In this document: positions 1-8,510 of the stretch, in pieces | Numbering within the stretch: the first letter of the stretch is position 1 | Layout of the letters: the number at the start of each line of letters is the position of its first letter | Source: Candidatus Eiseniibacteriota bacterium | GTDB taxonomy: Bacteria > Eisenbacteria > RBG-16-71-46 | Assembly: GCA_005893365.1 (NCBI GenBank) | Contig: VBPB01000288.1 | Location: forward strand, 1 to 12,035 | Direction: 5' to 3' | DNA: 12,035 nt | Notes under the pieces: model-generated | What the model saw: only the letters and a program-made list of their open reading frames with translations | Database searches by the model: none | What the model was told of the DNA's origin: nothing | Program-made: the position numbers and the translations under genes

Positions 1-582
1 CAGCAGGAACGGGATCCGCCACCCCCATCTGCTGAAGGCCTCCGTCCCCATCCAGGTGCGCGTGCAGGCGATCACCGCCAGCGAGACCACGATGCCGAGC
101 GTGGGGGAGGTCTGGAGCCACCCGGTGTAGTAGCCGCGCTTCTCGTCCGGGACGTGCTCGGCAACGTAGGTGATGGCCCCGCCGTACTCGCCGCCCAGGC
201 AGAGGCCCTGGACGAGGCGCAGGAAGAACAGGATGAACGCCGCCGCGACGCCGATCTGGGCGTAGTTCGGGATCACCCCGATGAGCGCCGTCGACAGCCC
301 CATCCCCCCGAGCGTGATGAGGAAGGTGTACTTGCGGCCGACCAGGTCGCCGAGCCAGCCGAAGATGAAGGCCCCCAGCGGTCGGATCAGGAAGCCGACC
401 GAGAAGAGCGCGATGGTGCTGAGCAGCGCCGCGACCGGGTGGCTCTTCTCGAAGAACTGGGCCGACAGGATCGCCGCGAGACTCCCGAAGATGTAGAAAT
501 CGTACCACTCGATCACGTTCCCCGCCGCGGCGGCGAGGATCACGCGCCGAAGTTCCTTTGGGGTGAGCTGAGGACCATTCAT
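1..582 (-). CDS. MFS transporter, metabolite:H+ symporter (MHS) family, partial (C-terminus cut by window edge)
   Basis: Inner-membrane secondary transporter; relatives such as ProP, ShiA and KgtP import small organic acids or osmolytes with protons. Only the first 194 residues are in the window, about the first five or six membrane segments. The family signature GNVIEWYDFYIFG sits at residues 21-33. The loop 2-3 MFS motif RPLGAFIFGWLGDLVGRK is at 67-84, followed by RLVQGLCLGGEYGGA at 122-136 and the cytoplasmic loop AEHVPDEKRG at 141-150. The frame is still open at base 1, in the WGWRIPFLL segment usual just before the central part of MHS proteins. ATG at 582 is chosen because MNGPQLT leads straight into the family N-terminus; a GAGG about 7 nt upstream is a weak ribosome site. 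It lies 34 bp downstream of the solute-binding protein gene and is probably the last visible gene of the uptake operon. Substrate unknown. The family call is firm. Confidence 0.9.
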   Translation of the reverse strand, partial: MNGPQLTPKELRRVILAAAAGNVIEWYDFYIFGSLAAILSAQFFEKSHPVAALLSTIALFSVGFLIRPLGAFIFGWLGDLVGRKYTFLITLGGMGLSTALIGVIPNYAQIGVAAAFILFFLRLVQGLCLGGEYGGAITYVAEHVPDEKRGYYTGWLQTSPTLGIVVSLAVIACTRTWMGTEAFSRWGWRIPFLL

Positions 583-616
583 GAGTGAACCTCGAATCGG
601 CCGCGCGGTGGATGAG

Positions 617-2086
617 TCACTGCCGGAACGACGCTCCATCGACCGCGGGCGGAGATCGAATCGCCGCGTCGCGCCAGACCCTACGCCAACCCGGGCGCAT
701 GGACCGTTTGCTGCGCCACTTCTCGAAGATCGTCTTCACCTGCTTGTGCGCCGCCTCCAGAGCCTGCTTGGGGGTCATTTGCCCGGTCGCCGCATTGGCG
801 AACATGGTGGGAAGCACGAAGGTATCGAACACCTCGCCTTCCGCCGGGTTGGCGGGTCCCGGGTGCCCGATGTTGGTCGCCCACTCCAGGGCTGTGCCGA
901 TCGGCTTGAGCTTCGACGGCGGGTTCGAGCCGAACGGGTCGTTGGCCGCCGCCTGCTGGAGCCACTGGTTCCCCGCCGCGGGCTTCTGCGCCAAGGGGAC
1001 GCCCGGCTCGGCGACCGAGCCGGGGAACGAGGGGAAGTTGTACAGTTTGCTGGCCATGACGGCGTCCCGGTAGTGGGCGACGAGGTCGAGCAGGAACCGC
1101 TTCGCCAGGTCGGGATTCTCGGCGAACTTCCAGATCACGTAGATCCCCATCACGTGCTCGCTCGCCCAGCGCGTGCCGCGCGGGCCCTTCAGAGCGGGCA
1201 CGAAGTAGATGTCATCCGCCACCGGGAGCTTGTTGTCCTGTGCCGTGCGGTAGGCGGAGATGGAGTTGAGGATGTAGGCGGTCTGGCGGGCGTTCAGCGC
1301 CTGGTTGTTCGACGCGGCGTTCCAGCTCAGCACCGCCGGGTTCATCCCCGCCTTGAAGAGGCGCGCGCCGAACTCCAGGGCCTCGAGCGCGTGATCCGAG
1401 TCGAGGACGACGTTCTCGTTCTCGTCCTGCACCGAGGCGTCGAAGGACCACAGCATGGCCCGGGCGACCATGTTGGAATCGAGCTCCTGCGACATCCCGA
1501 TGCCGATCGGGATCTGGATCTCGGGGTGCTTGCTCCGGATCAGCGGCGCCGCGGTGACGAGGTCCTCCCACGTGGACGGCCCGTCGGGCATCCCGACATC
1601 GGTCCAGACGCTCTTGAGATAGTCGCCGGGGTCGGGGACATAGTTGTCGCTGAAGCCGAACCACTTCTTGGTGACCGGGTTGTAGGTGCTGCGCTTGCAG
1701 AGGTCCAGGATCGGCCCGTTCCTCCGCTCAGCCTCCTGGACCACGTCCGCCATGTCGAGCACCTGCGGCTCGAAAGCGCCGGGAGGCGAGAGGAACTGGA
1801 ACAGGTCGTGCCCCTGCTGCGCCGCCACCTCCGCGGTGGCCCGCGTCCCGAGGTCGGCGAGCGCGATGTGGTCGACCGTCACCTGGACCCCGTGGGCCGT
1901 GCCCCAGTCCCCGGCGTACTTGTCGAACCAGACGTCGTGGGACGGGACGAAATGGCTCCACTGGAGGATCTTGAGGGTCTTCGAACGGCGCTTCGTCACG
2001 GGCGCGGGGCGCAACACCACCGCCGCGGCCGCGCCGGCCACCGTTCTCAGGAAGGCCCTGCGAGTGATCCGACTCCGCTCGATCAC
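617..2086 (-). CDS. Tat-exported extracellular solute-binding protein of a carbohydrate-type ABC transporter (family 1 SBP)
   Basis: Periplasmic binding protein that would deliver substrate to the two permeases encoded upstream. The N-terminus carries a twin-arginine signal, TRRAFLR at residues 8-14, followed by an Ala/Val-rich core (AGAAAAVVLR). The mature part starts with LKILQWSHFVPSHD, typical of family 1 sugar-binding proteins. Further family-like stretches are STWEDLVTAAP near residue 180 and WASEHVMGIYVIWKFAENPD near residue 320, the usual hinge and C-lobe pattern. There is no lipobox cysteine, so it should be soluble or held by an uncleaved signal. The start is GTG at 2086, fixed by a strong GGAAGGGAGG at 2090-2099. 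At 489 residues it is longer than the usual 400-450, and its last 35 or so residues, after FEKWRSK, are Arg-rich and unlike the family. The gene begins 29 bp after the porin stop. Ligand unknown; other ABC subunits of this type suggest sugars, polyols or glycerol-phosphate compounds. Confidence 0.88.
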   Translation of the reverse strand: MIERSRITRRAFLRTVAGAAAAVVLRPAPVTKRRSKTLKILQWSHFVPSHDVWFDKYAGDWGTAHGVQVTVDHIALADLGTRATAEVAAQQGHDLFQFLSPPGAFEPQVLDMADVVQEAERRNGPILDLCKRSTYNPVTKKWFGFSDNYVPDPGDYLKSVWTDVGMPDGPSTWEDLVTAAPLIRSKHPEIQIPIGIGMSQELDSNMVARAMLWSFDASVQDENENVVLDSDHALEALEFGARLFKAGMNPAVLSWNAASNNQALNARQTAYILNSISAYRTAQDNKLPVADDIYFVPALKGPRGTRWASEHVMGIYVIWKFAENPDLAKRFLLDLVAHYRDAVMASKLYNFPSFPGSVAEPGVPLAQKPAAGNQWLQQAAANDPFGSNPPSKLKPIGTALEWATNIGHPGPANPAEGEVFDTFVLPTMFANAATGQMTPKQALEAAHKQVKTIFEKWRSKRSMRPGWRRVWRDAAIRSPPAVDGASFRQ

Positions 2087-2089
2087 GCG

Positions 2090-2099
2090 CCTCCCTTCC
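2090..2099 (-). promoter_or_regulatory. Strong Shine-Dalgarno of the solute-binding protein gene
   Basis: Read on the minus strand, GGAAGGGAGG lies 3 nt before the GTG at 2086. It supports this non-ATG start, which also places the twin-arginine signal at the extreme N-terminus. Confidence 0.7.
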
Positions 2100-2115
2100 G
2101 CACCGCCGCCGCGCT

Positions 2116-3300
2116 TCAGAGCGTGTACATGACGCTCAAGGCGACCTGGTCGGCCTGGGTCTTACCCGTGTTCCACTGCGTCATGGCCCGGAACCACTCC
2201 AGCCCGAGCGCGTAGCGACCTGCCTTGAAGCGCAGGAGGCCGTCGACATCTCGATTCACCTGGCGCGCCAGCGGGGGCAGCGCCGGGTTGTCGTCGTGGA
2301 ACCGGTGCTCGTCCGGATCGTCGATCCCGAAGAATCCCCAGAGGCTCCAACGCGGAGTGAAGTCGTAACCGGCCTGGCCCCAGGCGCCCCAGCCCCGGAC
2401 GTTCCCCTGCTGGGTGATATGGGCGAACTGCTGCCCGAGCGCCTTCCCGTAGTAATAGTTCCCATGCAGGGTGAGGTGACCCGGCGCCAGGTTCCCGCCG
2501 GCCTCGAAGCCCCACGCCGTCAGGTTGTCGCCCTTGACGCCGGTGCCGGTCGTGTCCTTCCAGTCGACGTGGCCCACGGCGTAGGCGTTCCAACGGAGTT
2601 CCTCGGTCTTGCGGCCGACGTTGAGCCGAGCCTCGAGCTGGGGAAGTCCGGAGGCCTCACCGTTGCCGATGGCATTGATCGGGAGCGCGTCCTCGCCTGG
2701 CGTCGGTGGCCCCGAGCCCTTGAAGGCGGCGAGCTGAAGCTGGGCACTGGCCGGGCCCCCGGGGGCGACCAGCTCCCGATAGAAATAGACCCCCGGGAAG
2801 CGCCAGCCCACCATGCCCACCGCGCCATAGCCCAGCGGGAATGCGATGATCGGCGACCAGTACTGGCCGATCCGCAGGGTGGTGCGGCCGTTCGAGAGGT
2901 CGGCATAGGCCAGGCGGGCTCGCAGCCGGGGTTGCTCGTCACCGAAGGGCGGGAGGTCCTGGCCGCCGAAGAAATCGGTCTCGACCACGCCCCGGGGGGC
3001 CCAGGTCCCCAGGACCGGCTCACCCCTGAAGTCGAAGCTGAGGCGGGTGTTCCGGATGTCGCCGTCGGCGAAGGTCTTGTCGGTCGGGAGCTCGGTCTGG
3101 GCGGCCCATTCCGCGTTCTGTCCCTGGCCGAAGCCGCCGAAGCGCTGGCGGTCCGTGAAGAGCGTGGCGTTGATGAAGCCGCTGACGGTGAGCGTCTCGC
3201 GCGCCCCCAGTTTGAGCACTTCCTGGGCGGAGGCGGGACCCGCTTCCCCGAGCATCAGGGCGATTGCGACCCAGGAGAACCACCCGGTAGGCGTTCTCAT
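2116..3300 (-). CDS. Outer-membrane beta-barrel porin
   Basis: Predicted channel letting small solutes cross the outer membrane. Residues 1-25 form a Sec signal peptide (MRTPTGWFSWVAIALMLGEAGPASA, then QEV). The mature part has alternating polar/aromatic strand patterns throughout: LTVSGFINATLFTD near the start, IRNTRLSFDFRGEP, GVVETDFFGG, RLRARLAYADLSNGRTTLRIGQYWSP, WGAWGQAGYDFTPRWSLWGFFG. It ends with the strand-like QVALSVMYTL. The mix of RLSFDFRG, acidic/Phe strands and LRIGQYWSP resembles DcaP- or phosphate-selective-type porins, but the exact family cannot be assigned by eye. The frame is open further upstream to 3357, but ATG 3300 is chosen because it is followed by the signal peptide and preceded by AAGGGGAG. 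The gene lies 95 bp after permease 2 and 29 bp before the binding protein, so it is embedded in the ABC operon and probably serves the same substrate. Confidence 0.8.
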   Translation of the reverse strand: MRTPTGWFSWVAIALMLGEAGPASAQEVLKLGARETLTVSGFINATLFTDRQRFGGFGQGQNAEWAAQTELPTDKTFADGDIRNTRLSFDFRGEPVLGTWAPRGVVETDFFGGQDLPPFGDEQPRLRARLAYADLSNGRTTLRIGQYWSPIIAFPLGYGAVGMVGWRFPGVYFYRELVAPGGPASAQLQLAAFKGSGPPTPGEDALPINAIGNGEASGLPQLEARLNVGRKTEELRWNAYAVGHVDWKDTTGTGVKGDNLTAWGFEAGGNLAPGHLTLHGNYYYGKALGQQFAHITQQGNVRGWGAWGQAGYDFTPRWSLWGFFGIDDPDEHRFHDDNPALPPLARQVNRDVDGLLRFKAGRYALGLEWFRAMTQWNTGKTQADQVALSVMYTL

Positions 3301-3303
3301 GGA

Positions 3304-3311
3304 CTCCCCTT
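3304..3311 (-). promoter_or_regulatory. Shine-Dalgarno deciding the porin start
   Basis: AAGGGGAG on the minus strand, 3 nt before ATG 3300. It selects this ATG over a start about 57 bp upstream in the same frame, and the choice gives a proper signal peptide. Confidence 0.6.
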
Positions 3312-3395
3312 GGCACCACCACGGGCGGCTGCCAATAGGGCCTACCCCACGCCCCATTCCGGCGGGGGACCCCTATGGCGTTGGATACGACTCGG

Positions 3396-4259
3396 TTATC
3401 CCTTGACCGCCCCCATAGCGAACCCTTCGATGAAGCGGTCGATAAAAAGATTGTAAATAATTGCGAGCGGGATGCTGATGAACAGGGCCGCCGCCATGAG
3501 CGCCCCCCAGTGATACACGTCCCCCCGGACCAGGGCGATCGGGACGCCCAGGCTGACGGTCATCTTCTGGACCGAGTTGATGAAGGTCAGGGCGTACACG
3601 AACTCCTGCAGGACCAACGTGAACGTGAAGACCACCACGGTCAGGATGCCGGGGACGATCAGCCTGGGCGCTACCCGGAGGATGACGGCCAGGCGGCTGT
3701 ACCCGTCGATCATCGCCTGCTCCTCGATCTCCCAGGGGACCGAGCGAAGAAACCCCATGACCAGCCAGGTGCAGAACGGGATCGTCATCGTCGGATAGAT
3801 CAGGATCAGGGATCCCAGCGAGTTCTGGAGGTGGAGGAGCGAAACCAGACGGGAGAAAGGGATGAAGAGCAGCGTGGGAGGGACCAGATAGGTGAAGAAG
3901 ATGCCCATGCCCATCCGTTCCCCCCAGCGCCCGGAGAGCCGGGCCAGGCTGTAGCCGGCCGGCACGGCCACCGCGACCGTGACGAGGACGACGGCGGCCA
4001 CCACCAGCAAGGTGTTCAGGGCCCAGCGCGAGAAGTCGGTCTGTGTCAGGAGTAGGCGCAGGTGCTCGAGCGTGGGCGGGTCATTGAAGATCCAGGGGAC
4101 GTGGCTGAGGTCCGAGGCGCCGACGTAAAGGTCCCGGTTCTGCTTCAGCGCGGTGACGACCATCCAGTAGAAGGGGAACCCGGCGAAGATCATGAATCCC
4201 AGCGCGGCGGCATAGAGCGCCGCCCGGTTGAGAGCCCGCCTGAGCCCGATCCCCCTCAT
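3396..4259 (-). CDS. Carbohydrate ABC transporter permease 2 (MalG/UgpE-like)
   Basis: Inner-membrane channel subunit pairing with the permease encoded just upstream. It has 287 residues, normal for the family, with about six hydrophobic segments (roughly residues 14-36, 83-104, 117-137, 150-170, 200-222, 250-272). The cytoplasmic EAA loop that docks on the ATPase is at 180-203 (EEQAMIDGYSRLAVILRVAPRLIVP, with the invariant D-G). The C-terminus FIEGFAMGAVKG is the usual MalG-type ending. ATG 4259 overlaps the stop of permease 1 in an ATGA junction, which fixes the start and implies coupled translation. The open frame runs well upstream of 4259, but that part is a shadow of permease 1. Substrate specificity is not visible. 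Confidence 0.93.
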   Translation of the reverse strand: MRGIGLRRALNRAALYAAALGFMIFAGFPFYWMVVTALKQNRDLYVGASDLSHVPWIFNDPPTLEHLRLLLTQTDFSRWALNTLLVVAAVVLVTVAVAVPAGYSLARLSGRWGERMGMGIFFTYLVPPTLLFIPFSRLVSLLHLQNSLGSLILIYPTMTIPFCTWLVMGFLRSVPWEIEEQAMIDGYSRLAVILRVAPRLIVPGILTVVVFTFTLVLQEFVYALTFINSVQKMTVSLGVPIALVRGDVYHWGALMAAALFISIPLAIIYNLFIDRFIEGFAMGAVKG

Positions 4260-5151
4260 CGGGCACCCACCTCGGCGCGGCGGGCGACACGCAGCATCGC
4301 GACCGCGACCACGACCAGGAAGGGGAGCAGGAAGACGCCGATCGCGGCACCCTGTCCCAGGTCGGCGCCCAGGATCCCACGCTGGAACGCCAGGGTGGGA
4401 AGCACGTGGGTCGCGTTGGCCGGGCCCCCGCCGGTGAGGATGTAGACCACCCCCAGGTCGGTCGCGGTGTAGACCACGCCGAAGAGCACCGCGACGGTGA
4501 CCACGGGCAGGAGGAGCGGGAGCTCGATCCGGAGCAGCCGCCGCCAGAAGCCGGCGCCGTCCACGATCGCCGCCTCCACGACGTCCTGCGGGATCGAGGA
4601 CAGCCCCGCCAGCACGATCACGGTCGCGAACGGGAAGATCCGCCACGCCTGGACGATGATGATCGCCAAGAGCGCCAGGGCGGGGTCTCCCAGCCAGTAC
4701 AGCCAGCCGGGCAGCAAGCCGGCCACCTTGAGCGTCCAGTTGATCACGCTGAAGGTGGAATCGAAGATCCAGGTCCACGCGATGGCCGCCAGGGAGACCG
4801 GCACCGCCCAGGGCAGGAGCAGGACGAAACGGGCGAAGCGCCTCCCCGGGAAGGCGCCGCGGAAGACCTGGGCGGCGGCCGTGGCCAGCACGACCACCAG
4901 CGCCTGAGAGGCCAGCGTCACGATCGCCGTGTTCTCGAGGGCCCTGAGAAAGATGGGATCGGCGAGGATCGCGGCGTAGTTCCGGAGGCCCACCCAGCCG
5001 AAGCGCAGGCTGCCGGCGGTCGCGTCGGTGAAGCTAAGCACGATCGCGAGCAGGAACGGAAGCCCCACCAGCAGGAGCACGTAGGCCAGGGAGGGCGCCA
5101 GCATCGCGGCGCCCAGGACGTCGTCGCGGTCGGCCACGGTGCGCCGGTAGC

Positions 5152-5155
<4 letters not shown>
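4256..5155 (-). CDS. Carbohydrate ABC transporter permease 1 (MalF/UgpA-like)
   Basis: First inner-membrane permease of the importer. It has 299 residues with hydrophobic segments at about 13-42, 75-97, 108-131, 157-183, 215-240 and 268-289. The EAA loop is clear at 194-217 (EAAIVDGAGFWRRLLRIELPLLLP). The motif LTGGGPANAT at 240-249 is characteristic of MalF/UgpA-type subunits, and the N-terminal MLAPSLAYVLLLVGLPFLLAI stretch is also typical. GTG 5155 overlaps the ATPase stop in a GTGA junction. A GAGG about 9 nt upstream may act as the ribosome site, but translational coupling is likely. A 5848 start in the same frame would translate the shadow of the ATPase gene and is rejected. Confidence 0.92.
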
Positions 5156-6195
<1,040 letters not shown>

Positions 6196-6232
6196 AGCCT
6201 CCTGCCTCCCCCGCGAGGTCCCTGCTCCGACT

Positions 6233-8317
6233 TTACCGCACCACGGCGATCCTCCGCACGGCGTTGCGCGCACCGGCACGCAGCTTGAGGAAATACACTC
6301 CCGCCGGCACCTCGGCTCCTCGTTCGTCCCTTCCGTCCCAGGTCGCGACACTCGGGCCCGGACCGAACGTCCCCCGCGCCAGCGTGCGCACGCGACCGCC
6401 ATCCAGGCCGAAGAGCGCGAGTTCCGCCTCCCCGGCCCCCGGCACCGCGAAGCTCACCTGCGCCCCCGCCCGGGCGGGATTCGGCGCCGCGTGCGCCTCC
6501 CCGAGCCGGCCCGCTGAGGCCCTGAAGCTCGCCGGCGCGGGCGACGAGAGCTTGTAGGGGCGCATCATCTCGTTGTCCTCGTGCTCCAGGATGTGGCAGT
6601 GCCACACGTAACCCGGCTCGGCGGTCGCGTCGAACGCGTAGGCCGGGCGGTTGTCCTGGGGCGAGAAGCGCGCGATCACGCGTGTCACCTCGCCCGGGTT
6701 CATGCGGAAGGTGTCCTTCCATCCGCGCTCGTTGGGATCGGGCGGCCGGGGCCTGCCGATCCGGAAGCCCCGCGATCCGTCGTGGGAGGCGCGCGCGGCC
6801 GCCGCCCGCGACGATCCGCCGCCGCCGTGCCGGGCCGCCAGGAACGCGTCGACATCGAACTTCTGGCGGCTCTGCACCTGGAACTGGACCAGGTGGATGT
6901 GGATCGGGTGCGTGTCCTCGGTGGTGTTGAAGATCTCCCAGGCCTCGGTGGTCCCGACCTGCGGCGTCTCGGTGATCGGGTCGTCCCACATCGCGCCGTC
7001 GAGCAGCACCGCCAGCGGCCCGTTGGCGCCCTCCAGCTCCTCCAGGTCCAGGGTGCGGGTCAGGATCGGCTCGGACAGGCGGGTGATCGGCCCGAGGTGC
7101 TCGGGAATCACGCTCTCGTCCGGGCTCGTGAGCGGCACCACCCGGAACAGCATCACCTGGCCGACCGTGTTCGGGTCGGCGGGATCGCCGCCCGGGAACG
7201 GAGCCCTGGCGGTGTTCCGGAGGATCAGCTCGGCGCCCGGCTTCAGGCCGCCGAAGTCTACGATTACGTCCGCGCGCTCGGCGGGAGCGATCAGAAGCGG
7301 CGGCGACTCGGATTCGGCCGGGTCGGCGAGCCTCACCGGCGATTCCAGATAGCCGCCGTCGCTCCCGATCTGCTGGAACGCCGGACCCGGGGCACCGGTG
7401 GCGCGCTCGGCGAGCGCGAGCCGGTAGAAGCGCGAGTTGGAGGCGTCGAGGATGCGGAAGCGGTACTTGCGCGGCTCGACCTCGAGGTACGGCCAGATCT
7501 TGCCGTTCACGGCGACCAGGTCGCCGAAGAACTCCGGCATCCAGATCGGATGCTCGGGATTGAGACCCTGGCTCGGGTAGAGCAGCGAGCCGTCGCCGTT
7601 GAGCATGCGGTCCTGGATGATGAGCGGGACCTCGTACCGGCCGCTCGGGAGCCCGGCCGGTTCGCGCCCGGGGTCGCGGATGAGGTACATGCCGGCGAGC
7701 CCGGCGAACATGCCCAGGCGCGTGAGCCCCAGCGCGTGGTCGTGGTACCAGAGCGTGGTCGGGAGCTGCCGGTTGGTATACGTGTAGACCTCCTTCTTCC
7801 AGGCCGGACCCTTCTCCGCGAAGTCGGGCGTGAACCACGCCTCGGGACGCCCGTCGCTCTGCGGCTCGGTGGCGCCGCCGTGGAGGTGCACCACCATCGG
7901 CACCCCGTGTCCGGGGCGCGCCATGTGGAGCGTGGGATCGATGGCGTAGGCCAGGAACGAGGGCGACGGAAGATGGTTGGTCCAGCGGACCGAGATCGGC
8001 ACGTCCCGCACCGTCTCGAACGTCGGGGCCGGCCAGCTCGCGGTCTCGGCGGTGGGACCGAAGGCATAGAGCGTGGTGGGCGGAAGCTGGCGGTGGAGCT
8101 GCTGGCGGATCTGCCAGGCGCCGACCTTGTAGTAGTTCGGCCCCGCCGGCGGCATGGTCGCCGGAATCGGCAGCGGATCGAGCCTGCGGTGCCGGCCGGC
8201 GACGATAGGCGCGCGAGCACCGTCGGCAGAATGGCCGCCGACCGCCAGCGTGCGTGCCCGCGCGGCGGGTGCGGCGTCCCGATCGGGCGGCCCGGCCGAG
8301 TCGTTCTCATGATGCAC
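6233..8317 (-). CDS. CotA/bilirubin-oxidase-type multicopper oxidase with C-terminal FlgD-like domain
   Basis: Blue copper oxidase coupling one-electron oxidation of a substrate (phenols, bilirubin-like pigments or metal ions in relatives) to reduction of O2 to water. All four copper motifs are intact: HLHGG (144-148), WYHDHALG (190-197), HPIHIH (470-475) and WHCHILEHEDNEMM (572-585). By analogy with CotA, His470, Cys574, His579 and Met584 form the type 1 site. LDPLPIPATMPP at 46-57 is the usual CotA-like N-terminal segment. A Gly/Ala/Ser/Arg-rich stretch (about 496-517) interrupts the third cupredoxin domain. Residues 612-694 form a FlgD-like Ig module (ATWDGRDERGAEVPAGVYFLK) ending IAVVR, probably a secretion or surface-sorting tail. 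The first 45 residues are not family-like and show no signal peptide. The listed GTG lies inside a strong Shine-Dalgarno that better fits an out-of-frame ATG at 8310, so the 5' end is uncertain. Confidence 0.9.
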   Translation of the reverse strand: MHHENDSAGPPDRDAAPAARARTLAVGGHSADGARAPIVAGRHRRLDPLPIPATMPPAGPNYYKVGAWQIRQQLHRQLPPTTLYAFGPTAETASWPAPTFETVRDVPISVRWTNHLPSPSFLAYAIDPTLHMARPGHGVPMVVHLHGGATEPQSDGRPEAWFTPDFAEKGPAWKKEVYTYTNRQLPTTLWYHDHALGLTRLGMFAGLAGMYLIRDPGREPAGLPSGRYEVPLIIQDRMLNGDGSLLYPSQGLNPEHPIWMPEFFGDLVAVNGKIWPYLEVEPRKYRFRILDASNSRFYRLALAERATGAPGPAFQQIGSDGGYLESPVRLADPAESESPPLLIAPAERADVIVDFGGLKPGAELILRNTARAPFPGGDPADPNTVGQVMLFRVVPLTSPDESVIPEHLGPITRLSEPILTRTLDLEELEGANGPLAVLLDGAMWDDPITETPQVGTTEAWEIFNTTEDTHPIHIHLVQFQVQSRQKFDVDAFLAARHGGGGSSRAAAARASHDGSRGFRIGRPRPPDPNERGWKDTFRMNPGEVTRVIARFSPQDNRPAYAFDATAEPGYVWHCHILEHEDNEMMRPYKLSSPAPASFRASAGRLGEAHAAPNPARAGAQVSFAVPGAGEAELALFGLDGGRVRTLARGTFGPGPSVATWDGRDERGAEVPAGVYFLKLRAGARNAVRRIAVVR

Positions 8318-8321
8318 CTCC
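8316..8321 (-). promoter_or_regulatory. Strong Shine-Dalgarno at the multicopper oxidase start, aimed at ATG 8310
   Basis: GGAGGT on the minus strand is 5 nt before an ATG at 8310, ideal spacing. That ATG opens a different frame from the oxidase. The in-frame GTG at 8317 overlaps the GGAGGT itself. This conflict is the reason for doubting the annotated start. Confidence 0.55.
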
Positions 8322-8510
8322 GACGCTGAGAGGATCCGCAGCGAGGCGGCGACGCGCGTGGCCCCACTCGCTGCGAGGCCATCGCCCCGCCAGAGCGGAT
8401 CATATGCGCGCCCGGCGCGCCGATTCAGGAGGCGAATCCTGTATTTCGCCGCCGGGGGAATCCCCGGGCAGGGAGACGCGGGAACCGTGCCCGTGGGGCC
8501 GCGCAGCGGG
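8318..8510 (-). other. Intergenic region upstream of the multicopper oxidase gene
   Basis: 193 bp between the nucleotidyltransferase stop and the oxidase start. It contains a GGAGGT ribosome site at its low end, a short GATTC/GAATC inverted repeat (8422-8438) and a GC-rich hairpin (8452-8467). It presumably holds the promoter for the oxidase and possibly the ABC genes, but no convincing -35/-10 pair was found by eye. Confidence 0.4.
8452..8467. repeat. Small GC-rich hairpin, possible weak terminator of the nucleotidyltransferase gene
   Basis: CCGGGG-GAAT-CCCCGG forms a perfect 6-bp stem with a 4-nt loop, 43 bp beyond the nucleotidyltransferase stop. No T-run follows on the minus strand, so a terminator role is only possible, not shown. 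Confidence 0.35.

Noticed and set aside
581..2215. Long plus-strand open frame opposite the solute-binding protein
   Set aside because: Composition is that of an antisense shadow; the minus strand encodes a recognisable Tat-exported binding protein with a strong ribosome site.
3301..3395. Possible terminator or regulatory hairpin between permease 2 and the porin (TAGGG/CCCTA arms)
   Set aside because: The arms pair only in short blocks with bulges and there is no T-run, so it is not supported.
2296..3456. Plus-strand open frame opposite the porin
   Set aside because: No recognisable motif and low-information composition; the minus-strand gene has a signal peptide and beta-strand pattern.
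6581..8329. Plus-strand open frame opposite the multicopper oxidase
   Set aside because: Shadow of the oxidase gene, whose four copper motifs are intact on the minus strand.
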